DNA of 64,000 nt from Leucobacter zeae (GTDB taxonomy: Bacteria > Actinomycetota > Actinomycetes > Actinomycetales > Microbacteriaceae). Below the pieces are notes generated by a model. That model was not told where the DNA came from. It made no database searches and worked only from the letters and a program-made list of their open reading frames with translations. Shown piece by piece: positions 52,161-60,202 of the stretch. Numbering within the stretch: the first letter of the stretch is position 1; each line of letters opens with the position of its first letter. Location: positions 423,249-487,248 of the forward strand of contig NZ_QYAB01000001.1 of NCBI RefSeq assembly GCF_016758175.1, given 5' to 3'. The translations under genes were made by a program, and so were the position numbers.

Positions 52161-53081
52161 ATGCAGACCATCCTCGGATCCGGCGGTCAGATCGCCGACG
52201 AGCTCGCCCGTGAGCTGCGACGCGGCTTCACCGACGACCTCCGGCTCGTGAGCCGCACGCCCCGTGCGGTCAACGCGGACGACCAGCTCGTCAGCGCCGA
52301 TCTCATGGACGCGGAGGCGACGGACGCCGCTGTCGCGGGCAGCGACACCGTGTATCTGACGGTGGGGCTGCCGATGAACTCCGAGCTCTGGGAAAAGCGG
52401 TTCCCGGCGATGATGGAGCACACGATCGATGCCTGCAAGCGACACGGCAGCCGTCTCGTCTTCTTCGACAACACCTACATGTACCCGCGCACCGCGACCC
52501 CGCAGACCGAGCAGACGGCGTTCGCGCCGATCGGTCGCAAGAGCGCGGTGCGCGCCCGCATCGCGACGCGGCTGCTCGACGAGATGCGGTCGGGCGGGCT
52601 CGACGCCGTGATCTGCCGCGCACCCGAGTTCTACGGCCCGGGGAAGACGCAGAGCTTCACGAACACGGCGGTCTTCGACCGCATCGCTCGGGGCGAGCGC
52701 GCTTGGGTGCCGCTCAACGCCGATGCCCGCCGAACGCTGATCTGGACCCCGGATGCCAGTCGGGCGATGGCCCGGATCGGCAACACCGACGACGCCTACG
52801 GGCAGACCTGGCACCTGCCGGTCGACCACGATCGCCTGACCTACCGGCAGATGGTCGAGGTCGCATCGGAGGTCACCGGCAGGCGGGCGGCGTTCACCAC
52901 GGTGCCGCGATGGGTGTTCGGGATCGGCGGGCTGCTCAAGCCGGCCGTCAAGGAATCGGAGGAGCTGCTGCCCCGGTACCGGCAGGACAACGTCTTCGAT
53001 TCGTCGAAGTTCCGCGCGCGCTTCCCGGACTTCCGGATCACCGGATACCGCGAGGGCATCTCGGAATTGCTGGGGCGGTAG
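52161..53081 (+). CDS. NAD(P)-binding epimerase/NmrA-like protein
   Basis: A 306-aa short-chain-type protein. It starts MQTILGSGGQIADELARELR (a GxGGxxA-like variant of the dinucleotide motif), with ADLMDAEATDAAVAGSDTVY, LVFFDNTYMYPR, and CRAPEFYGPGKT, the late-domain extended-SDR pattern. The C-terminus covers HLPVDHDRLTYRQMVEVASE. The active-site Tyr-x3-Lys is replaced (no YxxxK), as in atypical SDRs that bind rather than turn over substrate. The start is ATG 52161, with aaaggat upstream. Function unknown. Confidence 0.85.
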   Translation: MQTILGSGGQIADELARELRRGFTDDLRLVSRTPRAVNADDQLVSADLMDAEATDAAVAGSDTVYLTVGLPMNSELWEKRFPAMMEHTIDACKRHGSRLVFFDNTYMYPRTATPQTEQTAFAPIGRKSAVRARIATRLLDEMRSGGLDAVICRAPEFYGPGKTQSFTNTAVFDRIARGERAWVPLNADARRTLIWTPDASRAMARIGNTDDAYGQTWHLPVDHDRLTYRQMVEVASEVTGRRAAFTTVPRWVFGIGGLLKPAVKESEELLPRYRQDNVFDSSKFRARFPDFRITGYREGISELLGR

Positions 53082-53153
53082 GGTCCGTGCTGCGCCGGCG
53101 GCGGTGCAGTTGCGGCGAACCGGGCTGATCGCTTCTCGGCCGCGCGCGGGTCG

Positions 53154-53225
53154 GTACTCGACCCGGTATCCGACCCGAAACTCGACCCGGAACTCGACCC
53201 GAAACTCGACCCGTATCTCGACCCG
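53154..53225. repeat. 12-bp tandem array next to hairpin (family 4, copy 2)
   Basis: Six 12-mers in exact register: gtactcgacccg, gtatccgacccg, aaactcgacccg, gaactcgacccg, aaactcgacccg, tatctcgacccg; the hairpin then begins gaactcgattcg. Confidence 0.88.
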
Positions 53226-53276
53226 GAACTCGATTCGGCCCCCTTCGTCGGCCTGAAGGGGGCCGAATCGAGTTCC
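53225..53276. repeat. 52-bp hairpin element (family 4, copy 2)
   Basis: GGAACTCGATTCGGCCCCCT pairs with its reverse complement around ttcgtcggcctg-type loop bases. Longer perfect stem than copy 1. Followed by GCGTGAGGG as in copy 1. Confidence 0.9.
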
Positions 53277-53465
53277 GCGTGAGGGGGCAGTGGACGCGGC
53301 ATGCGCAGAACGCCGTCGGCGGAGTCCGAAGCGCTGTGGACGGAGTCCGGGTGGCGGGGATCCCTCAGGCGGGCGCGGCATACTGGTACGGATGCGGCTG
53401 AGCCGCGATCCCGATCCCTCGCCGCCTCGAGCCGCGATCCGACCCGACGAAAGCCGAGCCAGCCC

Positions 53466-54185
53466 GTGACACCGATCTCCCTCGCGCTGACCGCGCCCGC
53501 GCTGCTCGGCATCGACTGGCTCGACCCCGAGACCCTGCTCGAGGCGGGTGGATGGGTCGCCCTGGTGCTCGCGTGCGCCTTCGTGTTCCTCGAGACCGGC
53601 GTCGTCGTGCTGGCGTTCCTCCCGGGCGACTCGCTGCTCTTCACGGTCGGGCTCTTCAGCGCGACCGGGCCAGGCGGCACCCCGATCATCGACATCCCGA
53701 TCTGGATCACCTGCCTCGTCCTCTTCGTCTGCGCGTTCGCCGGCGACCAGGTGGGCTTCATGATCGGCCGAAAGGTCGGCCCGGCGATCTTCAACCGCCC
53801 GAAGAGCCGCCTCTTCAACCCGCAGAACGTCGAGCGCACGCACGCGTTCTTCGAGAAGCACGGGCCCAAGGCGATCATCATCGCCCGATTCCTGCCGATC
53901 ATCCGCGGGTTCGTCCCCGCGGCGGCGGGGGTCGGCAACATGACCTACCGGCGATTCGTGGCGTACAACGCGATCGGTGCGCTGCTGTGGGCGGTCGGCG
54001 TGACGCTCCTCGGCTACTTCCTGGGGCAGATCCCGTTCGTGCAGCAGTACAGCGAGGTGTTCATCATCGTGCTCGTGCTGATCCCCGGTATCCCGATCCT
54101 CGTCGAGATGTGGCGTGCGTTCGCGTCGTGGCGCGCCAATCGCCGCGCCGGAGCGACTCCCGAGGGCACCGACGGCGAAATCTGA
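53466..54185 (+). CDS. DedA-family membrane protein
   Basis: A 239-aa DedA/SNARE-associated (VTT) protein. Motifs: VFLETGVVVLAFLPGDSLLF (re-entrant loop 1), GDQVGFMIGRKVGPAIF, and ARFLPIIRGFVPAAAGVGNM (re-entrant loop 2, with F-P-x-x-R-G). Family members act as lipid (undecaprenyl phosphate or PE) flippases or need proton motive force. The start is GTG 53466 (VTPISLALTA); the in-frame codons upstream run through the repeat element. Confidence 0.92.
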   Translation: MTPISLALTAPALLGIDWLDPETLLEAGGWVALVLACAFVFLETGVVVLAFLPGDSLLFTVGLFSATGPGGTPIIDIPIWITCLVLFVCAFAGDQVGFMIGRKVGPAIFNRPKSRLFNPQNVERTHAFFEKHGPKAIIIARFLPIIRGFVPAAAGVGNMTYRRFVAYNAIGALLWAVGVTLLGYFLGQIPFVQQYSEVFIIVLVLIPGIPILVEMWRAFASWRANRRAGATPEGTDGEI

Positions 54186-54197
54186 TCCCGAGCGGGG

Positions 54198-54226
54198 TTG
54201 ACGGCCGGTTCATCGCGGCGTAATCT
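54198..54226 (+). promoter_or_regulatory. promoter of the ArsR gene (leaderless)
   Basis: TTGACG (54198-54203), a 17-bp spacer and TAATCT (54221-54226). Transcription would start 7-9 nt downstream, at or beside the ATG at 54235. Confidence 0.7.
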
Positions 54227-54243
54227 ACAACCAAATGGTTGTA
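54226..54243. promoter_or_regulatory. ArsR operator overlapping the start codon
   Basis: Palindrome TACAACCA-AA-TGGTTGTA. The ATG of the gene (54235-54237) is inside the operator, and the left arm touches the -10 box. Confidence 0.75.
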
Positions 54244-54579
54244 CAAGAACTCTCAGATGCTCAGATCGACCGGATCTTCCGGGCCCTGGCCGACGCGACG
54301 CGGCGCGACATCGTGCGCCGCACGATGACGGTCGAGGCTTCGGTGTCCGAGCTCGCCCGTGACTACGACATGTCGTTCGCCGCGGTGCAGAAGCACGTCG
54401 CGGTGCTCGAAGCCGCGGATCTGGTCGCCAAGATCCCGAGAGGAAGGGAACGCATCATCACCGGCAACCCAGACACCATCCGCCGGGCCCAGGAGCTCCT
54501 GGGTCGCTACGAGCAGCTCTGGCGGGGCCGTATCGACCGGCTCGACGCGCTGCTCGCAGAGGATCCGCCGACCGGTTGA
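54235..54579 (+). CDS. ArsR-family winged-helix repressor
   Basis: A 114-aa protein with the ArsR fold: IDRIFRALADATRRDIVRRT, SVSELARDYDMSFAAVQKHV (recognition helix) and LEAADLVAKIPRGRERIITG (wing). It lacks the metal-binding Cys motif of ArsR/SmtB metal sensors, so it belongs to the non-metal group that pairs with AHSA1 proteins. The downstream gene is such a protein. The promoter and palindrome suggest autorepression of a leaderless message. Confidence 0.92.
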   Translation: MVVQELSDAQIDRIFRALADATRRDIVRRTMTVEASVSELARDYDMSFAAVQKHVAVLEAADLVAKIPRGRERIITGNPDTIRRAQELLGRYEQLWRGRIDRLDALLAEDPPTG

Positions 54580-54712
54580 TCCCGCCCGCAGCGGCGCGAC
54601 GGCTCGTCCGCTTCGCCACCGCACCCGCGCAGCACCACCGCGCCGAACACCGAATACCGAACGCCCGCGACGCGCACGCGCCGCGGGACCGATCAACCGA
54701 AAGGCAGCGATC

Positions 54713-55708
54713 ATGCCCGTCACCGCAGTCACCACCGACACCGATGCGCTCACGCTGAGCGTCGTCGCCGACTTCACCGCCCCCGTGCGCCGGCTCTGGG
54801 ACGCGTACCTCGACCCGCGCCAGCTCGAGCGGTTCTGGGGCCCGCCCGAGTACCCGGCGACCTTCACCCGCCACGACGGCTGCGTCGGCGGGCTCAGCAC
54901 CTATTTCATGACCGGGCCCGAAGGCGATACCCACGGCGGCTATTGGAAGTGGGTCGCAGTCGATGAGGGACGATCATTCGAAGTGCGCGACGGATTCGCA
55001 CGCCCGGACGGCACCCCCGATCCCGAGCTGCCCGAGGGCAGGATGGTCGTCGACTTCGCCGAGACCGCGCTGGGCTCGCGGGTCACGGTGACCAGCGTCT
55101 TCGGATCGCTCGAAGAGATGGAGCAGCTCGTCGCCATGGGCCAGGTCGAGGGGATGCGCGCCGCGATGGGGCAGATGGACGCCGTGCTCGAGGACCTCGC
55201 CTCCTTCGCCGCAGACCTGCCCACGCAGCTGCAGCTCGTGGGCGATCGCCAGGCGCGCACGAGCCGCGTCGTGCGCGGCGGACTCGAACAGGTGTGGCGC
55301 GCCCACCACGAGGCCGAACTGCTGCGCCGCTGGATGCTCGGCCCCGACGGTTGGGAGATGCCGGTCTGCGAGGTGGCGAGCGCTCCCGGGGAGCGGTTCC
55401 GCTACGAGTGGCAGCACGTCGAGAGCGGGGAGCGCTTCGGGTTCGTCGGGGAGTTCCTCGAGGGTGCGGCACCCGTGCGGGCGGTCACGACCGAGGCCAT
55501 GGTGTCGCCCGCGGACCCGGACGGTGCGAACAGCCCCATCACCCGCAACGAGCTCACGCTCACCCCGGTCGCGGGCGGCACGCTCGTCACGCTGCTCATC
55601 ACCTACCCCGACGCCGCGACGCGCGAGATGATCCTCTCGACCGGCATGGTCGACGGCATGGAGACGGGTTACGCGCGGCTCGAGAACGAGGTGCTCGCGG
55701 CCGCGTGA
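54713..55708 (+). CDS. tandem SRPBCC (AHSA1-like) domain protein
   Basis: A 331-aa protein with two AHSA1-type SRPBCC domains: residues 1-155 (VVADFTAPVRRLWDAYLDPR, WGPPEYPATFTRHD, GGYWKWVAVDEGRSFEVRDG) and about 165-331 (RVVRGGLEQVWRAHHEAELL, WMLGPDGWEMPVCEV, FRYEWQHVESGERFGFVGEF). Each has the LxRFWGP/WxxGPDGW ligand-pocket signature. Start ATG 54713. It follows the ArsR gene by 134 nt, the usual ArsR-AHSA1 arrangement. Ligand unknown. Confidence 0.9.
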   Translation: MPVTAVTTDTDALTLSVVADFTAPVRRLWDAYLDPRQLERFWGPPEYPATFTRHDGCVGGLSTYFMTGPEGDTHGGYWKWVAVDEGRSFEVRDGFARPDGTPDPELPEGRMVVDFAETALGSRVTVTSVFGSLEEMEQLVAMGQVEGMRAAMGQMDAVLEDLASFAADLPTQLQLVGDRQARTSRVVRGGLEQVWRAHHEAELLRRWMLGPDGWEMPVCEVASAPGERFRYEWQHVESGERFGFVGEFLEGAAPVRAVTTEAMVSPADPDGANSPITRNELTLTPVAGGTLVTLLITYPDAATREMILSTGMVDGMETGYARLENEVLAAA

Positions 55709-56043
55709 GCCCGGTCGGGCGGTCCCGGGTTGGGCGGGCCCGGGCGCCCGGTCGGTCGATCGTTCGGGATCGGCCGATCGGGCACCTGAGGCGCTCGCCG
55801 CGCCGGGTGCGGTGTCGTGCCGGTGCCGGGCCGCTCGATCCGTCGGGGATCCGGCTTCGGTGAGACCGCTGGCTGCGAAAGGCCTGACCAACGCAGGATC
55901 TCTGACCGAAGGTGAACGCCGACCGCAGCCGACCGCCGACAGCAGGCCACAGCCGCAGACGCAGATGCAGCCGCGTCACGAACCCGGATCCGGCCGAGAT
56001 GCCGGGGGCGAGCTCTCAGGGCGGGCGGGTACTCTGGAGAACT
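55709..56043. other. 335-bp gene-free region
   Basis: GC-rich inverted words just after the AHSA1 gene (cccgggttgggcgggcccgg) may act as a terminator. The rest, up to the CcsB start, shows no repeat or gene that I can support. Confidence 0.4.
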
Positions 56044-57105
56044 GTGCTGAGCCAGCTGGAAACCTACTCGACGATCGCGTTGTACTCGGCGATGATCGTG
56101 TATTCGATCGCATTCGTGTTCTACGCCGTCGACCTCGCCAACCGCAGCGGCGACGCCGCCGCCCAGAAGGGCGCCACGGGCGCAGGCGGAGCGGCCTCCG
56201 TCGCCGCGGGCACCGCCGCCGCGAGCGCTACCGCCGCCGCGAGCGCTACCGCCGCTGCGGGCTCCGTCTACGGCACCACGACACTCGCGCGTCCCGCCGC
56301 GACCGCGACCCGCTCCGGCGGGGCGGATCGCGACGGCAAACCGCGCCGGTCCAAGGCCCTGCGGATCGGCTTCTCGCTCACGGTGCTGGGCTTCCTGCTG
56401 CATCTCGCCGCGACGATCATGCGCGGCATCGGCGCCGAGCGCGTGCCCTGGGCCAACATGTACGAGTTCGCCCTCACCGCGACGTGCGCCATCGTGCTCA
56501 TCTTCCTGCTCGTGCAGCTCGTCGTCGACCTCCGCTTCCTCGGCACGCTCGTGACGGGCATGGCCGTGCTCTTCCTCGGGGTCACGAAGCTCAATTTCTA
56601 CGTCTCGATCGTCCCGCTGCAGCCGGCGCTCGACTCGTACTGGCTCGTGATCCACATCCTGGTCGCGGTGCTCGCGGTCGGCTTCCTCACCCTGTCGTTC
56701 GGCCTCTCGGTGCTGCAGCTCGTGCAGACCAAGCGCGAGGCGCGCATCGCGGCGGGCGAGCCGGGCGGGCTCGCCTTCGCGGCGAGCCTGCCGAACGCAG
56801 TGCGGCTCGAGGATCTGGCCTACCGCATGGCCATCATCGGATTCGTCTTCTGGACCTTCACGCTGATCGCCGGCTCGATCTGGGCCGAGGCCGCATGGAG
56901 CCGCTACTGGGGCTGGGACACCAAGGAGGTCTGGACCTTCGTCATCTGGGTGCTCTACGCCGGCTTCATCCACGCGCGCGCGACGCGCGGTTGGCGCGGC
57001 ACCCGCTCGGCCTGGTTGTCGATCATCGCCTACTCGGCGGTCATCTTCAACTTCACGATCGTCAACGTGTTCTTCAAGGGCCTGCACGCCTACTCGGGCC
57101 TGTAA
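56044..57105 (+). CDS. ccsB: cytochrome c biogenesis protein CcsB/ResC
   Basis: A 353-aa membrane protein of the system II heme-handling family. It opens with LETYSTIALYSAMIVYSIAF. After an Ala/Thr/Ser-rich loop (about 45-85) come more helices, the tryptophan-rich WWD-like region AWSRYWGWDTKEVWTF and conserved His in IHILVAVLAVGFLTLSFGL and IHARATRGWRG. It starts at GTG 56044. Its usual partners (ResB/CcsA, CcdA, CcsX) are not adjacent. The Ala-rich insertion is lineage-specific. Confidence 0.9.
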   Translation: MLSQLETYSTIALYSAMIVYSIAFVFYAVDLANRSGDAAAQKGATGAGGAASVAAGTAAASATAAASATAAAGSVYGTTTLARPAATATRSGGADRDGKPRRSKALRIGFSLTVLGFLLHLAATIMRGIGAERVPWANMYEFALTATCAIVLIFLLVQLVVDLRFLGTLVTGMAVLFLGVTKLNFYVSIVPLQPALDSYWLVIHILVAVLAVGFLTLSFGLSVLQLVQTKREARIAAGEPGGLAFAASLPNAVRLEDLAYRMAIIGFVFWTFTLIAGSIWAEAAWSRYWGWDTKEVWTFVIWVLYAGFIHARATRGWRGTRSAWLSIIAYSAVIFNFTIVNVFFKGLHAYSGL

Positions 57106-57120
57106 CCGGCGGCCGGCGAC

Positions 57121-57687
57121 GTGACGGCGCCCGGCTCGGAAGCGCCGGATTCGCGGCCCACCGGGCCGACGGCTCCGCAGCGCCCCGGCGCGGAACGGCG
57201 TCGGCGATCCGGGGTCGGGATCCTGGCCGCAGCGGGCGCCGCACTGCTCGTCGCCGTGCTCGGGATCACGCTCTGGCCGACGCCCGTCGACCGGGGCCTG
57301 CGCGGGACGCTCGAATCGTGGCTCGCGGCCCTGCACGGACTCGGGCTGCCCGAGCAGTTCGGCTATCCCGAGCTCGAGTTCGTCGCGAACATCGTGATGT
57401 TCGTGCCCGTCGGCTGCCTGGCGGCGGTGCTGCTCCGCCGACGCAGGTGGTGGATCGCGGCGGCGGTGCCGCCCGTCTTCTCCGTCGCGATCGAGTGCGC
57501 GCAGCTCCTCTTCCTGCCCGGCCGCTTCGCGACGGTCTCGGACGTGGTCGCGAACTCGCTCGGCGGCTGGCTCGGGATCGCGCTCGTCGCAGCGATCCGC
57601 AGCGGCGGCGCGCGCCGTCGCCGTACCCGAGATGGCGGCGCGCGCCGCGACCGGGCCGAGAAGCGTGCGTCCTCCGCCGAGGAGTAA
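57121..57687 (+). CDS. VanZ-family membrane protein
   Basis: A 188-aa protein with a proline-rich N-terminal tail, then VanZ-type helices: ILAAAGAALLVAVLGITLWP, the ELEFVANIVMFVPVGCLAAV signature (N-x3-F-x-P-x-G), PPVFSVAIECAQLLFLPGRF (E-x2-Q) and SDVVANSLGGWLGIALVA (D-x3-N-x2-G). The C-terminus is Arg-rich. VanZ proteins affect glycopeptide or lipoglycopeptide susceptibility in some hosts; the role here is unknown. It starts at GTG 57121, 15 nt after ccsB. Confidence 0.87.
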   Translation: MTAPGSEAPDSRPTGPTAPQRPGAERRRRSGVGILAAAGAALLVAVLGITLWPTPVDRGLRGTLESWLAALHGLGLPEQFGYPELEFVANIVMFVPVGCLAAVLLRRRRWWIAAAVPPVFSVAIECAQLLFLPGRFATVSDVVANSLGGWLGIALVAAIRSGGARRRRTRDGGARRDRAEKRASSAEE

Positions 57688-57837
57688 CGACGCGAGGAAC
57701 GACCCGAGGAGCAATCCGCCGCCCGCGCGTCGTCACGCGCTGTTCACCCCGCAGACATCTTGCGGTGGGGTCTCGGCCAACCCGGCCTGGTGATATGGAG
57801 CCGAATCGGTGTTCGAACCATGTCACGAGGAGCTCAC

Positions 57838-60114
57838 TTGTCGAGAAAACAACAGGCGCTCGCCGCGCTCGCCGCCGGCGCCATCGGGGCGACCGCGCTC
57901 GGGCTGGCCCCGACGCTCGCCGCGGCGGCGCCGGAAGACGCCGCCGAAGCCGCCATCCAGACGGGGGTCCGGATCACCGAGGTCGAGTCCTCGGGCGGCA
58001 CTCCGGGAGACTGGATCGAGCTCTTCAACGGCAGCGACGCACCGGCCGATCTCTCGGGCTTCGCGGTACGGGATGCGGAGGACGACCACGTGCACGTGCT
58101 GCCCGAGGGCACGGTCGTGGCGCCCGGCGCATACCTCGTGCTCGACGAACTCTCGGGCGGAGCGGGCGACTTCGACTTCGGCCTCGGAAAGGCCGATTCG
58201 GTGCGGCTGTTCGACCCGTCCGGGGCGCTCGTCGACAGCGTCTCGTGGACGGAGCACGCCGTCACGACGCTGGGCCTGCACCCCGACGGCGGCTGGCTCC
58301 CGACCGCCGAGCCCACGAAGGGCGCGGCCAACGTGTTCGCGGAGTCCGGGACCCCCGGGGACGGAGTGCGCCTGAACGAGATCGACTCGTCGCCCGCCGA
58401 CTGGGTCGAGCTCGTCAACACGGGGGAGACCGCGGTCGACCTCGCCGGTTTCGAGCTGCGCGACAACTCCGACGACCACCGCTGGCAGTTCCCGGCCGGT
58501 GCGTCCATCGCCGCGGGCGCCATGCTCGTCGTCGACGAGCGGAGCGCGGGCGTCGCGAACGGCGTCGCCGGCACCTTCGGCGAGGCGATCGGTATCGGCA
58601 GCGCCGACCGGATCCGCCTGTTCGATCCGGCCGGAGCGCAGATCGACGACTCGGGCGCGTGGGAGGGGCACGCCGAGATCGACGGCGACGCCGCCCTCGC
58701 GACGCTCGCCCGCTGCCCGGACGGGGTGGGGGACTTCGGCCTCGCGAAGCCCACGCCGGCGGCTGCGAACGTGTGCGTCGACGACGACGGCGGGGATGGC
58801 GAGACCCCGACCATCGAGACGCAGCCCTGGGCCGGTCCCGCTGAGACGCGCGTGCTCGATGCGTCCGCGATGTTCCTCGAGGACAGCTCGGGGCTCGACG
58901 CCCAGCAGACCGCCGACGGCGTCGTGCTCTGGGCCGTCGACAACGGCGAGGGTCGCTTCTGGAAGCTGCGCGCGCAGTCCGACGGATCCGTCGCCTTCGC
59001 CGACGGATGGGAGCAGGGCAAGCGCGCCCGCTTCGCCAAGGACGCGGAGAACCCCGCGGCGAAGGGGCCGGATACCGAGGGCATCACGGTCGCCGGAGAC
59101 GGGCTGATCTACCTGGCCTCGGAGCGCGATAACAGCGCCAAGGGCGTCAACTTCAACTCGGTGCTGCAGATCGATCCCGAGGCTCCCGGCCCCGATGTCG
59201 TCGCATCCCGCGAATGGGATCTGACGGCGCAGCTGCCCCAGGTCAGCGCCAACCTCGGCATCGAGGCCGTCGAGTGGGTCGCGGACGCCGATCTCGCGGG
59301 ATCGTTGCGCGACGAGCGCACGGGAACCGCCTACGATCCGGCCGACTACCCGCTCCACGGCGACGGACTCTTCTTCGTGGCGGTCGAGGACGGCGGCCAG
59401 GTGTTCGCGTTCGCGCTGAACAGCGACGGCACCGCGCAGCGCATCGCCCAGCTGGATCCGGGAATGCCCGCGGTGATGGCGCTCGACTACGACCGGACGC
59501 TCGGCGGGCTCTGGGCGGTCTGCGACGACGGGTGCCACGGCACCGCCGCGTTCCTCGAGCTCGGGCCGCTGGACGACGGCGAGGCAGCCGCAGCCGCAGA
59601 CGGCGCCGCGGCCCTCTCGCCCGCGACCGTGACGCACTACGCGAGGCCGGCCGGCCTGCCCGATACGAACAACGAGGGCTTCGCGACGGCTCCCGGCTCG
59701 CTCGTGGCCGACGGCACGCGCCCGGCCTGGTGGTTCACCGACGGCGTGCGTCCCGCGGCGCTGCGCGCAGGAGCGCTCTTCGCCGACACGGAGCAGCCGG
59801 GCGGCACCCCCGAGGGGGCGGCCGACGGCGCCGAGGGTGCGGCGGACGGCGCGGCGGACGGCGCCGGCGCTGCCGCGGACGCGGATGGCGGCGCCGGGGC
59901 CTCGAACGGATCGAGCGCAGCTGGCGATGCATCTGGTGCGGCGCGCGGCGCCGGATCCGGGTCAAACGCGGGCGCCGCGACGGGCGCGCCGGGGGCGGAG
60001 CCGCTCGCCCGTACCGGCGGGGACGACGATCCGATGGTGCTGTTCGTGGTGTCGGTGCTCGTCGTCGCCGGCGCCGCGATGATGGTGTTCAGCCGCCGCA
60101 GGCGCGCGGACTGA
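57838..60114 (+). CDS. LAxTG-anchored surface protein with two lamin-tail domains
   Basis: A 758-aa exported protein. The preferred start is TTG 57838 (ACGAGGAG 6 nt upstream); ATG 57820 would add six residues. A signal peptide ends near AAAAPED. There are two lamin-tail domains (LTD) at about 30-150 (VRITEVESSGGTPGDWIELF) and 165-285 (VRLNEIDSSPADWVELVNTG). Next is a beta-propeller/phytase-like esterase region at about 310-620 (GVVLWAVDNGEGRFWKLRAQ, TEGITVAGDGLIYLASERD), then an Ala/Gly/Asp-rich linker. LARTG, a hydrophobic helix and SRRRRAD form the sortase E-type signal. Function unknown; wall-attached. Confidence 0.9.
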   Translation: MSRKQQALAALAAGAIGATALGLAPTLAAAAPEDAAEAAIQTGVRITEVESSGGTPGDWIELFNGSDAPADLSGFAVRDAEDDHVHVLPEGTVVAPGAYLVLDELSGGAGDFDFGLGKADSVRLFDPSGALVDSVSWTEHAVTTLGLHPDGGWLPTAEPTKGAANVFAESGTPGDGVRLNEIDSSPADWVELVNTGETAVDLAGFELRDNSDDHRWQFPAGASIAAGAMLVVDERSAGVANGVAGTFGEAIGIGSADRIRLFDPAGAQIDDSGAWEGHAEIDGDAALATLARCPDGVGDFGLAKPTPAAANVCVDDDGGDGETPTIETQPWAGPAETRVLDASAMFLEDSSGLDAQQTADGVVLWAVDNGEGRFWKLRAQSDGSVAFADGWEQGKRARFAKDAENPAAKGPDTEGITVAGDGLIYLASERDNSAKGVNFNSVLQIDPEAPGPDVVASREWDLTAQLPQVSANLGIEAVEWVADADLAGSLRDERTGTAYDPADYPLHGDGLFFVAVEDGGQVFAFALNSDGTAQRIAQLDPGMPAVMALDYDRTLGGLWAVCDDGCHGTAAFLELGPLDDGEAAAAADGAAALSPATVTHYARPAGLPDTNNEGFATAPGSLVADGTRPAWWFTDGVRPAALRAGALFADTEQPGGTPEGAADGAEGAADGAADGAGAAADADGGAGASNGSSAAGDASGAARGAGSGSNAGAATGAPGAEPLARTGGDDDPMVLFVVSVLVVAGAAMMVFSRRRRAD

Positions 60115-60129
60115 TCCCGCGGGCCGCGG

Positions 60130-60180
60130 GCAGACCGGCGGGCCCGGGTGCGCACAGCGCTCCCGGGCCCGCCCGTCTGC
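60130..60180. terminator. bidirectional terminator
   Basis: GCAGACCGGCGGGCCCGGG pairs with CCCGGGCCCGCCCGTCTGC (one mismatch) around a 13-nt loop, between convergent genes. Confidence 0.8.
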
Positions 60181-60202
60181 TTCCGCTTCTTCGGCGGCTC
60201 CG

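Noticed and set aside
53154..53225. CRISPR or coding repeat
   Set aside because: 12-bp units with no spacers. Frames through it end quickly or continue only as low-complexity sequence.
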